A stretch of 64,000 nt of DNA from Arthrobacter sp. Soil736 (GCF_001428005.1 NZ_LMSB01000009.1:1506-65505), one strand, 5' to 3'. Positions 24,416 to 34,434 are shown, numbered from the stretch's first letter. Notes: generated from the letters alone by a model not told the origin. A program made the numbers and translations.

Positions 24416-27151
24416 TCAGATGACACCCCTGCGAAGTCGCTTATCAATCCCGACAATGAAGGAAGCGAGCACGCCGATAAGGAGCACCCAGGGCCAGGCC
24501 TCCGGACGGACCGGCGCCGTGTGAAAGATGGCATGCATCACCGGCAGATACGTCAAGGCCAGCAGGGCGGCCGCTTGGGCGCTCACTCCGGCGATAACCC
24601 ATGGATTGCTGAACAAGCCAAGCCTCCACGCGGACTTAGTGAGGGAACGGCAGCTGAAGAGGTAGAAGATCTCGACGACGACGAAAAGATTCACCGCTGC
24701 CGTGCGCGCTTCCGCAACAGAGGCGCCTTTTGCCACTTCCCATTCGAAAATCCCGGAGGTGCCCGCGACGAGCAGCGCAGAAACCAGGAGCGTGCGCACG
24801 ATGAGCGCCTTTGTGAGCAAGGGCCGCTCCGGGGGACGGGGCGGTCGGTTCATGATCTCCGGCTCTTTGGGTTCGAACGCTAGCATCAGGCCGAGGGCGA
24901 CTGCCGTAGTCATGTTGATCCAGAGGATCTGAGTGGGCAGGATCGGCAACGTGGCACCGGACACGACCGCTGCCAGAATCACCAGACCCTCCCCCATATT
25001 CGTCGGCAGCGTCCAGACAATGAATTTGGTCAGGTTATCGAAAACCCCGCGTCCTTCTTCGACCGCTGCCTCAATTGTCGCGAAGTTATCGTCGGTGAGG
25101 ACCATGTCGGCGGCTTCTTTGGCCACTTCGGTTCCATTGCCGCCCATCGCGATTCCGATGTTGGCCTGGCGGAGGGCAGGCGCGTCATTAACGCCGTCTC
25201 CGGTCATCGCCACGACGTGCCCGCGGCTCTGGAGTGCTTCTATCAGCCGCAGCTTCTGCTCTGGGGAAACTCGGGCAAAAACCTGGGCAGCATCGACAGC
25301 GTCCCCATACTTGTCAGCCGGAAGCGCAGTAAGTTCAGCGCCTGTGATGACTGTTGTCTTCGTGCTCCCTTGATCGACCAGATCCAGCTGCGTTGCGATG
25401 GCCGCGGCTGTCGCAGCGTGGTCGCCGGTGATCATCTTCACTTTGACGCCGGCGTTGTGGCAGGCCTCAACAGCGGCGGCCGCGGCCGCTCGGGGCGGGT
25501 CGCGCATGGCCTGCAACCCGGTCAGGACCATTCGCCCTGACTGCGCGGCACTCTCAAACAATGCGGGATCTTCCACCTCAGCTGTTGCTGTGGCGAGGAC
25601 CCGCAGTCCCTGGGCTGCCAGCTCATGCGTGGCTTGAAGTACGACGTCCGGCTGCAGCCTGCTTGTGCTCCCATCGGCACGCATCGCCCGCGAGCATAGC
25701 TCTACGATCTGTTCTGGCGCTCCCTTCGCGAGGACGACGTGCCGGCCCGTGGCTGCCTCCCGTCGAAGAGTCGTCATGTAGGGCGCCTCGGAACTAAACG
25801 GCAGAGTAGCGAGGCGTGGGTACAGTTCCTCGAGCTGATTTAGGTCGATTCCACCTTTGGCGGCAACGGCAAGCATAGCTCCTTCCGTCGGGTCACCGAC
25901 TAGCTTCCAGCTTCCGTCGCCGGGGACCAGTTCTGCGTCGCTGCAGCCGGCCCCGGCGAGGAGGGACCAACGCAGGGCCTGACTCGCCGAGATGTTGACG
26001 GTACCACCGTCACGGTCCAGGACAACTCCCTCCGGACCGTACCCTGAACCGGTCACAGTAAACGTGCCGTCCACTGTCCACAGCGATTGCACGGTCATCT
26101 GGTTCTCAGTCAGTGTTCCGGTCTTATCGGAGCAGATGACAGTCGTGCTGCCGAGCGTTTCAACAGCGGGCAACCTGCGGATCACCGCACCGTGTCGGGC
26201 CATTCTGGCGACTCCAATAGCCAGTTTGATGGTTACTGCTGCTGGCAGCCCTTCTGGAATGGCGCCCACGGCAAGGGCGACGGCGGCAGTAAAAGTCGAT
26301 ACCGCTTCCTGCTCACGGCTCACCCCAATGATGAAGGCCAAGGCCGCGAGGGCGAGGATAGCTGCGGTCAGAATTTGACTGAAGCGCGCGAGCTTCGCCG
26401 TCAGCGGGGTCGCGAGGTTCTGAGTCGAACCCACCAAACGGTGGATTTCGCCGAGTTCCGTTTGGGCACCGGTTGCTACCGCCATCCCTGCCCCACTGCC
26501 GCCTGTGATCAACGTGCCTGAATACACCATGTTGCGCCTGTCCGCCACGGCGGTCGAAGATGCCAAAACAACTTCGTCTTTGACAACCGGCAAAGACTCG
26601 CCTGTCAAGGCCGACTCGTCCACTTCGATCTGCTCCACGCGGGTCAACCGAAGGTCAGCCGGAACTTTTGCCCCCGCCTCAAGCACCACGACGTCACCTG
26701 GGACGATGTCCTCCGACGGAACAGACTGTTGAAGCCCTTCACGCACTACTGTTGCCTCGGTGCTTACCATCATCCGCAGAGCGTCGAGAGCCGCTTCCGC
26801 CTTCGACTCCTGAATGAAGCCAACAACGGTATTGATCAGCACTACGCCCAGGATGACAGCCGAATCAACGTACTCGCCGAGGCCAAGAGTGATCACCGCA
26901 GCGGCCAATAGGACGTAAACCAGCGGGTGATGAAGCTGCCGAAGGACCGTGAGCAGAGGCCCACCGGCCCGTGGCACCGGAAGGCTATTGGGACCAAAAC
27001 GCTCCCGCCGCCGACTCACTTCCACGTCGCTCAAACCGGCCTCAGGATCCACTCCCAGGAGCAGCACGACCTCGTGAACGGGCAGCGCATGATGCGGCTC
27101 TCCCTTGGCGGAACCCTCTTCACGGATGCCGTGCTCACGTGCTGCGCTCAC
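24416..27151 (-). CDS. P2-type cation-transporting ATPase (CtpF-like)
   Basis: 911 residues; GTG start with GGAGGTGG upstream. Domains in order: N-terminal cation-ATPase domain (HALPVHEVVLLL), actuator with [11 protein letters not shown]4 IPEGLPAAVT, phosphorylation site DKTGTLTENQ, nucleotide site KGAPEQ, hinge [14 protein letters not shown], six C-terminal helices (ILWINMTTAVALGLML). The set is that of P2A calcium/manganese-type pumps. M. tuberculosis CtpF is of this type and DosR-controlled. It is divergent from the pyridoxamine-oxidase-like gene, with a candidate box between them. Confidence 0.92.
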   Translation of the reverse strand: MSAAREHGIREEGSAKGEPHHALPVHEVVLLLGVDPEAGLSDVEVSRRRERFGPNSLPVPRAGGPLLTVLRQLHHPLVYVLLAAAVITLGLGEYVDSAVILGVVLINTVVGFIQESKAEAALDALRMMVSTEATVVREGLQQSVPSEDIVPGDVVVLEAGAKVPADLRLTRVEQIEVDESALTGESLPVVKDEVVLASSTAVADRRNMVYSGTLITGGSGAGMAVATGAQTELGEIHRLVGSTQNLATPLTAKLARFSQILTAAILALAALAFIIGVSREQEAVSTFTAAVALAVGAIPEGLPAAVTIKLAIGVARMARHGAVIRRLPAVETLGSTTVICSDKTGTLTENQMTVQSLWTVDGTFTVTGSGYGPEGVVLDRDGGTVNISASQALRWSLLAGAGCSDAELVPGDGSWKLVGDPTEGAMLAVAAKGGIDLNQLEELYPRLATLPFSSEAPYMTTLRREAATGRHVVLAKGAPEQIVELCSRAMRADGSTSRLQPDVVLQATHELAAQGLRVLATATAEVEDPALFESAAQSGRMVLTGLQAMRDPPRAAAAAAVEACHNAGVKVKMITGDHAATAAAIATQLDLVDQGSTKTTVITGAELTALPADKYGDAVDAAQVFARVSPEQKLRLIEALQSRGHVVAMTGDGVNDAPALRQANIGIAMGGNGTEVAKEAADMVLTDDNFATIEAAVEEGRGVFDNLTKFIVWTLPTNMGEGLVILAAVVSGATLPILPTQILWINMTTAVALGLMLAFEPKEPEIMNRPPRPPERPLLTKALIVRTLLVSALLVAGTSGIFEWEVAKGASVAEARTAAVNLFVVVEIFYLFSCRSLTKSAWRLGLFSNPWVIAGVSAQAAALLALTYLPVMHAIFHTAPVRPEAWPWVLLIGVLASFIVGIDKRLRRGVI

Positions 27152-27305
27152 TGACCACCTCCGTTTGCCCCATGCTCCGGACCAGTTGCTGCATGTCTAG
27201 TCATCTCACGGGCCAGACTGCTCAGGACTGGAAACATCAGTGAAATGGGGAGTGAAGAGCTCATCGGCATGGATCAAGCTTTTGCCTTTGGGATGGCAGT
27301 GACAA

Positions 27306-27319
27306 GGGCACAACGTCCC
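27306..27319. promoter_or_regulatory. DosR-type box between ctpF-like gene and PNPOx gene
   Basis: GGGCACAACGTCCC, 7 of 8 core positions (A replaces C at position 5). It could serve both divergent genes (155 and 197 bases from their starts). Moderate support only. Confidence 0.4.
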
Positions 27320-27515
27320 ACATCAGCCATACCTGAACACAGAATGCGGGTCCGTGAAGCGCAGCTGCATTCGTGCTCGGAGGTGGATCTATTGATGGCA
27401 TGGGAGCAAGACGGCTCATCGACACGAACAGCCCCCCGCATTGACGGAGAAATAGTGCGGATGCCTGGTCACGGGCACTGCCGATGGACCTCATCGGGCC
27501 GTAGTATCTGTGTTC

Positions 27516-27977
27516 ATGAACGAAGCACGGAAAGGCCATGAGCTTTCATTCGACGACTGCTGGGATCTGCTGTCCTCTGCCAACGTGGGGAGGCTGGCGG
27601 TCATCGTCGAAGGCCATCCCGAAATCTTTCCGGTGAACTTTGTTGTTGAACGCCGCAGCATCGTGTTCCGCACGGGCGCGGGGACAAAGCTGTGGGGATC
27701 GGCGAAGGAGGAGCCGGCTGCCTTTGAAATCGACGGCTACGAGCCCACAACGGAGGAAGCTTGGAGCGTCGTGGCCAGGGGCGGCACGGCATTGATCGAC
27801 AGTGTGGATGAGCAATCCGCGGCGGATGCCCTCGGCTTGGAGCCGTGGGAGCCAGGGGCCAAAGCGCATTATGTCCGGCTGTCACCGAAGGCACTCACTG
27901 GCCGGCGTTTCAGGGTCAACGCGCCGGACATATGGAAGACCCGCTTGAGCGATCAGCGTCGGGCGTCCTTCGAGTAG
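27516..27977 (+). CDS. Pyridoxamine 5'-phosphate oxidase-like flavin protein (copy 1)
   Basis: 153 residues from ATG 27516 (a GTG two codons upstream is also possible). The split beta-barrel core is clear: CWDLLSSANVGRLAVIVEGH, EIFPVNFVVERRSIVFRTGA GTKL, then AFEIDGYEPTTEEAWSVVARG. This is the Pyridox_ox_2 type, an FMN/F420/haem-binding fold; Rv0080 of the tubercle DosR regulon is a similar small protein. It is one of three paralogues in the window (also 39330 and 44593). Enzymatic role unknown. Confidence 0.85.
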   Translation: MNEARKGHELSFDDCWDLLSSANVGRLAVIVEGHPEIFPVNFVVERRSIVFRTGAGTKLWGSAKEEPAAFEIDGYEPTTEEAWSVVARGGTALIDSVDEQSAADALGLEPWEPGAKAHYVRLSPKALTGRRFRVNAPDIWKTRLSDQRRASFE

Positions 27978-28198
27978 CCTCGCCTCCTCGTGACGTGGGC
28001 GCCGTATAGTGTCCCAAAAAGCGTCTCTGGCGATGGTGCACAGCTGCCATTGTTCGGGCGACATGGAAGTGGGAATCACGGTGTCAGGTCGCTGCGGTGC
28101 ACCGGTCCGTGGACGACGCCGCTGTCGCCGCAGGCATCACCGCTGCTCTGGGGTGAACGTGCGGTCAGCGCCGACGTCGTCGCAGGAGGAAGGACGCG
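27978..28198. other. Intergenic, nothing recognised
   Basis: About 220 bases between converging genes; no hairpin, box or small gene with a ribosome binding site is visible. Confidence 0.4.
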
Positions 28199-29559
28199 TC
28201 ATCGCCCGCCCATCAACCCGCGCACGAACGGCGCCTTGCCCAGGGCTGTCCTTTCAACTTGTTCCACCAACTGCACGTGCACCCGGGTCTGCACCACGCC
28301 AGCTGCGGTGAGGGCGGCGCCCACTGCGGCGCGGACTCCGTCTATTGAGCCTCCTGACGCGAGGCCTGCAAGGAGGACCCGCAGTCCGGAGGCCTCCTGG
28401 ATGACTTGCCACCCCGAAACGGCAGTTTGATCCAGTAGATGGTGGAATACGATCGGGTGGATGGTAACCGGGCCCTCCCTGCCCGGCAGCTGCAGGACGT
28501 CTTCGAGCCGGCCTTCGATGTCCTCCAGGAGGGTGAAGGAGCGTCCGCAGGGACAGCCTCGTCCGCCCAGCCGCACGGTGTCGGACATTTCGTAACGGAT
28601 CAGCGGCAGGTCCGCGAAAACAGGACCGTGACGAGGAGCTTTGCGCCGGTTGTTCCGGGCGACACGAGGGCCCCGGCCTGGTCCACGGGTTCGATGATCA
28701 GCAGGTCCTCGTAGACATGGCGGTTCCGGAAGGTGCACGGGGAGGCGATCCCGGCCGTTTCGGTGGCGGCATAGACATCGAAGGGGGCGCTTCCCCATGC
28801 AGCCTCCAGTTCCGACGCGGTATGCGGGCTGAGCACTTCCGAGGCGGACATCACGCCCTGCGGGGAGATGTGCAGCCGTCCGGCGCGCTGCTCTGCCGCC
28901 AAGGGCTTAAGGGCTGAGGCGTAGCCAACCAGGACCCTGGGCTGGAACCGGTTCAGCGCGGCCACCGTCTCAGCCATGGGTGCGGTGACATCCAAGCGCA
29001 GGGCGGGGACGAGTCCGGAGCACAGGGAAGCTCCGACCACGGCGGACTGGTGCGTGGGGACGCGCGAGCTGACCAGGGTCATTTTCAGCGGCCGGGTGGG
29101 CCCGGCGGAGATCCCGGCCCAGTCGTTCGCGCGGGCGTAGGACGCCAGGACGGTCCCCCATTCCGTGCGGTTCCAGACGAAGGCTCCGCGCCGGCCCGTG
29201 GTCCCGGCCGTTGCCGCGGCCCACCACCGGCCCTTCCACGGCACCCCCGGGTCTCCCCCGCGCTCTGTCAGGGACCGCAGATGGTTCTCCAGATCCGCCA
29301 GCCTCACGTCCGGCGTGGTGACCGCCTCGTCGAAGTGCTCCATCAGGTCCGCTTTGGTCACGGACGGCAGCCGGTTCAGGGGAGCCTCGTGAAGGCCGGC
29401 GTGACGGCGCCGGTAGAACTCCGAGCCGGCTTAGGCTGCGCGGCGCAGTTCCTGCAGGGCATGGTCCTGATGCGCGGTGATCCGGGCGGCGTCCCAGTGG
29501 TCCCTTCTCCGCCATGCGGCCCGCAGGAACAGCACGCGGCAGATGAGGCGGAAGTCCAT
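28199..29559 (-). pseudogene. PaaK/CapK-like AMP-forming ligase, broken
   Basis: An adenylate-forming enzyme resembling phenylacetate-CoA ligase. ATG 29559 opens MDFRLICRVLFLRAAWRRRD; the frame runs to a TAA at 29431-29433 (between LRRAA and AGSEFYRR, where a Tyr codon would fit the family), then continues in frame with the P-loop-like AATAGTTGRRGAFVWN and YAATETAG adenylation motif. A second lesion, a one-base shift near 28612, moves FADLPLIRYEMSDTVRLGGR and the C-terminal domain to another frame ending at 28199. It overlaps the region just after the copper ATPase stop. Not functional as it stands. Confidence 0.75.
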
Positions 29560-29570
29560 AGCGGGTGGGC

Positions 29571-32012
29571 CTAGCGGGTCCCGGCCGGGGCAAGCGGCCG
29601 GGAAGCACGCGCCGTGGTGGCCTCGGGCGTTTCCGGCCGAGGCAGCCGGAGCCTCTTGAGCAGGAGGGCGTTGACGGCGACCAAGAAGCTGGAACCGGAC
29701 ATCGACAGGGCCGCAATCTCCGGGCTGAGGACGATCCCGGCGAACGCGAACACCCCCGCTGCGATGGGCAGCGCTATCGCGTTGTACCCCACGGCCCAGC
29801 CCAGGTTCTGGCGCATCTTCCGCAAGGTGCCCTTGCCGATCCGCAGGGCGATGGGCACATCCAACGGGTCCGAGCGCATCAGGACGACGTCGGCCGTTTC
29901 GATGGCCACGTCGGTGCCGGCGCCGATCGCGATGCCGAGGTCGGCCTGGGCCAGGGCCGGGGCGTCGTTCACGCCGTCGCCGACCATGGCGACCCTCCCG
30001 CGCTGCTGCAGCTCGGCGATCTTCGATGACTTGTCTCCGGGGAGCACCTCGGCGATGACGGTGTCGATGCCCAGCTGGCCGGCGATCCTTTGGGCGGTGG
30101 CTTCGTTGTCCCCGGTGAGCATGACGACTTCGATCCCGGCCTCGTGCAAGGCAGCTATTGCGGCGGCCCCGGTTTCCCTCGCGGCATCCGCCATAGCGAT
30201 CACCGCCGCGGCCCGGCCGTCCACCGAGACGAGCACCGCGGTCCGTCCGGTGGCTGCGAGTTCATCGCGCACCGCGGCCAGCGGGCCCAGGTCGATGCCT
30301 TCGTTGGCCATGAGTTTGCGATTGCCCACCAGCACCCGGTGTCCGTCAACGGTAGCGCCGGCACCGTGACCGGGAACGTTCAGGAAATCCGACGCAACCA
30401 GAGCAGGTGCACCGTGTTCCCGGGCGTGCCGGACCACGGCCGCAGCGAGCGGGTGTTCGGATTCCTGCTCCACCGCCGCGACCAGCGCCAGCAGCTCGTT
30501 GTGGCCGATCCCTTCAACAACGACGTCGGTCACTTCCGGTTCGCCCTTGGTCAGGGTGCCGGTCTTATCCATCACGACGGTGTCGATCCGGGCAGAGACC
30601 TCCAGGGCAGTAGCGTTCTTGAACAGGACGCCCCGTTTGGCGCCGAGCCCGGTGCCCACCATGATCGCCGTCGGCGTGGCGAGCCCCAACGCGTCGGGGC
30701 AGGTGATCACGACAACGGTGATAGCGAACAGCAGGGCCGCCTGGACGCCGGCGCCGATGGCGAGCCACGCGGCGAACGTCACCGTTCCGCCGATCAGGGC
30801 GACGAGGACCAGCCAGAAAGCTGCCCTGTCGGCCAGCCGCTGGCCTGGCGCCTTGGAGTTCTGGGCTTCCTGGACAAGGGCCACGATCTGCGCCAGGGCG
30901 GTGTCGGCTCCGACCTTGGTGGCCCGGACCCGTATCGTGCCGGTGGTGTTGATGGACGCGCCGATCACTTCCGACCCGATGGCCTTGGTCACCGGAAGGC
31001 TCTCACCGGTGACCATGGACTCATCGACCTCCGACTGGCCATCCTCGACCTCCCCGTCAACGGGGATTTTCGACCCCGGCCGGATCAGCAGCAGATCCCC
31101 GGTCTGGACTTCAGAAGTGGGGATCTCGACCGTATCGCCGTCACGGATCACGACCGCGACCGGCGGAGCAAGCTCGAGCAGCGTGCGGATGGCCTCGTTC
31201 GCGCCTCCCCGCGCGCGCATCTCGAACCAGTGGCCCAGCAGCACGAAGGCCGCAAGGACGGTCGCGGCTTCATAGAACACCTCACCGCCGCCGGTGACGG
31301 TGACCCAGACACTGTAAAGCCACCCGGTGCCCACGGCGATCGCGACCAGGACCATCATGTCCAGCGTGCGGGCCTTCAGCGCCCGGTAGGCGCCATCGAA
31401 GAAGATCCAGGCCGAGTAGAAGATGACCGGCAGGGACAGGATCAAGGCCATGACATCGTCACGGAGCCCGAACGGCGTCGGGGCGGTGAAGCCGAACATA
31501 TCCCGGCCCATCGGGGACCACAGCGTCACGCCGATGGACAGGACCGCGGCGACCAGGAACCGGTTGCGCATGTCCTTGACCATGTCATCCATCGACATGC
31601 CGGCGTGATGTCCGCCGTGGCCCATCACGTCCTGCGGGGTCCGGGGCATCTCACCGTGCTGGCCCGCGCCGTGGCCGGCATGGCTGTCCGCCGGCGGATG
31701 GCCGCCGCCGGTCTTCCGGGCGGTGTCATGCATCATCCCGGAGGTGCGCACTGTTTCTTCCATCGGGTAGCAGACGTGGTCGGGGACCGATTCGCCCCGG
31801 CAGTGGTATCCGCATTCCCGTATCCACCCGGAGATCTGCTCCACGGAGGTCACTGAGGGGTCAAAGCTCACCGTCGCGGTCTGGGCAACCGGGTTCGCGT
31901 CGACGGCGGCGACTCCGGGCCGCTGAAGCAGGACGTGTTCCACGACCGCCTTGGAGGTGGCCCAGTGCAGGCCGCGGACCTCCACGACGGTGCTTTTCAG
32001 AGGCGTGCTCAC
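29571..32012 (-). CDS. P1B-type copper-transporting ATPase with CPD motif
   Basis: 813 residues; GTG start overlapping the stop of a 39-codon ORF (GTGA). The N-terminal HMA-like domain (about 6-72) lacks Cys-x-x-Cys (GLHWATSK in place of GMTCASC); a His/Met-rich segment ([19 protein letters not shown] and [13 protein letters not shown]) follows. Then actuator TGESLP, membrane metal site [12 protein letters not shown] (CPD rather than CPC or CPH), phosphorylation [12 protein letters not shown] motif [10 protein letters not shown], and hinge [14 protein letters not shown] copper (CopB-like) exporter is most likely; the CPD triplet leaves specificity open. Neighbouring SHOCT protein and candidate operator support metal control. 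Confidence 0.9.
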   Translation of the reverse strand: MSTPLKSTVVEVRGLHWATSKAVVEHVLLQRPGVAAVDANPVAQTATVSFDPSVTSVEQISGWIRECGYHCRGESVPDHVCYPMEETVRTSGMMHDTARKTGGGHPPADSHAGHGAGQHGEMPRTPQDVMGHGGHHAGMSMDDMVKDMRNRFLVAAVLSIGVTLWSPMGRDMFGFTAPTPFGLRDDVMALILSLPVIFYSAWIFFDGAYRALKARTLDMMVLVAIAVGTGWLYSVWVTVTGGGEVFYEAATVLAAFVLLGHWFEMRARGGANEAIRTLLELAPPVAVVIRDGDTVEIPTSEVQTGDLLLIRPGSKIPVDGEVEDGQSEVDESMVTGESLPVTKAIGSEVIGASINTTGTIRVRATKVGADTALAQIVALVQEAQNSKAPGQRLADRAAFWLVLVALIGGTVTFAAWLAIGAGVQAALLFAITVVVITCPDALGLATPTAIMVGTGLGAKRGVLFKNATALEVSARIDTVVMDKTGTLTKGEPEVTDVVVEGIGHNELLALVAAVEQESEHPLAAAVVRHAREHGAPALVASDFLNVPGHGAGATVDGHRVLVGNRKLMANEGIDLGPLAAVRDELAATGRTAVLVSVDGRAAAVIAMADAARETGAAAIAALHEAGIEVVMLTGDNEATAQRIAGQLGIDTVIAEVLPGDKSSKIAELQQRGRVAMVGDGVNDAPALAQADLGIAIGAGTDVAIETADVVLMRSDPLDVPIALRIGKGTLRKMRQNLGWAVGYNAIALPIAAGVFAFAGIVLSPEIAALSMSGSSFLVAVNALLLKRLRLPRPETPEATTARASRPLAPAGTR

Positions 32013-32128
32013 TGCTCCTCCTTCAGCGGCGCTGCCGGATCGGCCACACGGGCAGCAGGAATGCTGCAGGTCCTGGCCGGTGCGGGCCGGTGAGCGGATC
32101 CGGGTGCGGGCTTCGGGTAAGCAGTCAT
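32009..32128 (-). CDS. Small leader protein coupled to the copper ATPase, 39 aa
   Basis: ATG 32128 is preceded by CGAAAGGACG and opens a 39-codon frame ([20 protein letters not shown] with a single Cys, then KEEQ) whose TGA overlaps the ATPase GTG (GTGA at 32009-32012). AAGGAGGAG at the end of the small frame is the ATPase ribosome binding site. Pro/Ala/His-rich with one cysteine, so it may be a short metal-responsive leader or merely a coupling ORF. Confidence 0.5.
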   Translation of the reverse strand: MTAYPKPAPGSAHRPAPARTCSIPAARVADPAAPLKEEQ

Positions 32129-32237
32129 GGTGCGTCCTTTCGCCGAGGTGTACGGGGAGGACAGGGGGCTCGGTCCGCCCGTTGTCGGACCTTCACTGCG
32201 TAGGGGCTTGGCCCGGGATCGCTTTCCGGTTACACCG

Positions 32238-32265
32238 AAGATATACCGCTAGGTGTATCGGTCAA
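32238..32265 (-). promoter_or_regulatory. Promoter with palindromic operator for the copper ATPase
   Basis: On the minus strand TTGACC (32260-32265), a 16-base spacer and TATCTT (32238-32243) form a promoter 110 bases before the leader ORF. The spacer holds an imperfect palindrome with ACC and GGT arms (TACCGCTAGGTGTA on the plus strand), comparable with copper-repressor (CsoR/CopY-type) operators. Regulator not in the window. Confidence 0.5.
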
Positions 32266-32301
32266 GGGTCTCCGGACGGACATGGCGGATACGCCGGCGG
32301 G

Positions 32302-32562
32302 TCACGCTCCGCGGCCTCGGCGGAGCGTCGTGAGGCGGGCGGTGTACTCGCTCTCGTCGATTTCACCGCGAGCAAACCGCTCCGCGAGCAGATTCTCCGC
32401 GACGCCCGGCCCGGTTCCGCCGCCCTCGTACCGGCGGCTGCCCGCTCCCATGGAGCGGGCGAAGAGGATGATGGCGGTGATGATGGCGCCCCAGAAAAGC
32501 ACAAAGCTCACCCCCATCAGGATGTACCCCCAGACGCCCATATTCCCGTCCCAATACATCAT
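32302..32562 (-). CDS. SHOCT-domain membrane protein (copy 2)
   Basis: 86 residues from the ATG doublet at 32562, chosen for the AAGGAGG eight bases upstream. MMYWDGNMGVWGYILMGVSF leads into one membrane helix (about 10-35), a linker and the SHOCT motif LLAERFARGEIDESEYTARL. It mirrors the protein at 18987 (FARGELTADQYREHL), each lying beside a copper gene (multicopper oxidase there, P1B ATPase here). It precedes, on the same strand, nothing downstream within 300 bases and is divergent from no gene. Role inferred: membrane accessory in copper handling. Confidence 0.78.
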   Translation of the reverse strand: MMYWDGNMGVWGYILMGVSFVLFWGAIITAIILFARSMGAGSRRYEGGGTGPGVAENLLAERFARGEIDESEYTARLTTLRRGRGA

Positions 32563-32634
32563 CGCTGTTTCCTCCTTTTCCGCGGACGCACCAGTGCCCC
32601 TGCGGTTCACTATCGTCCCGCCCGGCCTGCGGCG

Positions 32635-33294
32635 TCAGAGTCTTTGGTCCCGCCGGCGGGACGGCGTCCGAACCGCGGGAAAGAAGCCCGGGACGCGCCG
32701 CCGGTAGGCGGCATAGGCTTCGCCGAACTCGGCGTCCATCAGGCGTTCCTCCATCCGGGCCAGGCGGAGGTACACGACCACGAGCACCGGGAACATCAGC
32801 AGGGTCAGCAGCGTGGGCCACTGCAGCAGGAACCCTGCCATGATCGTCAGGAAACCCACGTACTGCGGATGCCGCACCGTGCCGTAGGGACCCGTGGTCG
32901 CGAGCCGGTGGCCACGTTGGGCCGCGAAGAGGACCTGCCAGGACCGGTAGAGCAGGATGAACCCTGCCGCGATCAGCACGTTGCTGACCAGGTGCACCGG
33001 GCTCAGGTGCGGATCCCCTTGCCAGCCGGTCAGGTCCTGCCACAAATGACCCGAGTTGTGGTTCAGGAGGTTCAGGCCCGGTATCCGGTTCCCCAGCCAT
33101 CCCGAGACCAGGTAGATTGTCAGCGGAAAGCCGTACATCTCGGTGAACAGCGCCACGATGAACGCGGAAAAACCGCCCAGCGCCCGCCAGTCCAGTTTCG
33201 TCCTGGGCCGGACGAAACTGAACGCGAAGATGATGAACACGGCCGAATTGACGATCACCAACCACCACAGGTCATATCCGTAGTCCGTGGACAT
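32635..33294 (-). CDS. Isoprenylcysteine carboxyl methyltransferase-like membrane protein
   Basis: 219 residues from ATG 33294 (GGAAGGAG upstream). Five or so membrane helices; the C-terminal LATTGPYGTVRHPQYVGFLT is the ICMT/PEMT signature where RHP.Y contacts S-adenosylmethionine, followed by RLARMEERLMDAEFGEAYAA YRRRVPGFFP. In bacteria such proteins methylate lipids or small acceptors, often in metal-resistance clusters. The reading frame is open to 33384 and that extension (LPYLGMVLMMGMHLFMHGRH) looks like a DUF2933 piece, so an upstream remnant or fused form is possible. Confidence 0.8.
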   Translation of the reverse strand: MSTDYGYDLWWLVIVNSAVFIIFAFSFVRPRTKLDWRALGGFSAFIVALFTEMYGFPLTIYLVSGWLGNRIPGLNLLNHNSGHLWQDLTGWQGDPHLSPVHLVSNVLIAAGFILLYRSWQVLFAAQRGHRLATTGPYGTVRHPQYVGFLTIMAGFLLQWPTLLTLLMFPVLVVVYLRLARMEERLMDAEFGEAYAAYRRRVPGFFPAVRTPSRRRDQRL

Positions 33295-33438
33295 GTCTAA
33301 CTCCTTCCCGCCCCCGGGCCGGCTGGCGCCGCCGTGGCGGCCGTGCATGAACAGGTGCATGCCCATCATGAGCACCATGCCCAAGTACGGCAGGGCGTCC
33401 AGGACCGGATTCTTGGGTGTCCCGGACCTCTTGGGCGT

Positions 33439-33864
33439 TCAGTGGTCTGCGGTGTGGTCTACGGTGGGTACCGGGCCAGGGTTCACCTCACCTCCGGTGC
33501 CGCTGATTGCCGGGCCGATGACAAACGCGGACAGGGAGAACATGGCGGCGAAGACCAGCAGTCCCAGCGCCGGTGCGATCCAGGTGCTGAACCGCCGGTA
33601 GAGCCGGACCATCATGGGAGTGCACGCAAGCAACCCCAGCACGCCGAACAGTACAGTGCCGCCGGATCCGGCCACAAGTGCGGTCCCGGCGAGCAGCCCG
33701 ATGTGGTGCAGGACGTGCGGCAGCAGCCCCATGATCAGGCCCACCGCGCCGACCACTGTGTGCCACAGCGCGTGGAGCCTGCCTCGGAAGGTCGGCCCTG
33801 CCGGAACCGTCACACCGTGCGGGCCGGCCGTTGGATGCAGGTGGGAGGAGTGGTCACGGGTCAC
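33439..33864 (-). CDS. Conserved membrane protein, 141 aa
   Basis: His-rich N-terminus (MTRDHSSHLHPTAGPHG) followed by three predicted helices (VVGAVGLIMGLLPHVLHHIG, TALVAGSGGTVLFGVLGLLA and IAPALGLLVFAAMFSLSAFV) and a short tail ending VDHTADH. The His residues and the copper-cluster context suggest a metal-related membrane protein; no named family. It is upstream of the methyltransferase on the same strand. Confidence 0.6.
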   Translation of the reverse strand: MTRDHSSHLHPTAGPHGVTVPAGPTFRGRLHALWHTVVGAVGLIMGLLPHVLHHIGLLAGTALVAGSGGTVLFGVLGLLACTPMMVRLYRRFSTWIAPALGLLVFAAMFSLSAFVIGPAISGTGGEVNPGPVPTVDHTADH

Positions 33865-33912
33865 GGTAGCTGCTTTCGCCGTATGGACGCTCCCTGCGGG
33901 TCAACGGATTCC

Positions 33913-34363
33913 TCATTCCTCGCCGCCGGTCCGGAACCGGGTTCGAACCACGGGCACAGGACAGAGCGGGTGATGAACCACCTGCGTCGACACGGGGGCC
34001 GAGCAGCATCCCGGTAAATCCGCCGAGACCGCCGGATACAACCAGCAGGCCAGCATTCTCTGCCGCCCGGAGGAGCACGGCGGCCGCGCTTCCCTGAATA
34101 ACATCACCGGTCACCGTCACGCCCTCGCTGTCCACGCGGTCCAGAGCTTCGTTTTGGAAGCGGCAGGAAATCTGCGGGGAGACGTCCGGGTCCCGGACCA
34201 GGCCTTCCATCCCGACGGTTACGGGCGGGAACTCCCGCGCGGCCACGACCCTGACCCGGATGTTGCGCAGGCGCGCCTCCGTGACTGCCCATTCCAGAGC
34301 GACACGTGACGGGGCCGAACCGTCTCCACCGGCCACGTGCCTGAATACTCGATCGCCGCTCAT
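33913..34363 (-). pseudogene. Universal stress protein, frameshifted
   Basis: From ATG 34363 the frame reads a UspA domain (AGGDGSAPSRVALEWAVTEARL ... AENAGLLVVSGGLGGFTGML), then near 33990 the end shifts to another frame where STQVVHHPLCPVPVVRTR, the usual Usp last strand, is found. VAGGDGS replaces the usual VVGVDGS and VVSGG the usual VVGSRG, so the protein was degenerating before the shift. A one-mismatch DosR-type box lies 72 bases upstream of its start. Confidence 0.7.
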
Positions 34364-34434
34364 GAGCGCCGCCCTCCGCCAGGTTGTTTACATGTGTTGC
34401 CCTTAGTGTCTTCCCCACGTGGTTTTGACCGCAA

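Noticed and set aside
30090..31856. 588-codon open frame on the plus strand
   Set aside because: Exactly antisense to the copper ATPase; composition (His/Asp/Arg-rich, no motif) is that of a complementary high-GC shadow.
31951..33300. 449-codon plus-strand open frame
   Set aside because: Runs antisense across the ATPase promoter, the SHOCT gene and the methyltransferase; no ribosome binding site or domain.
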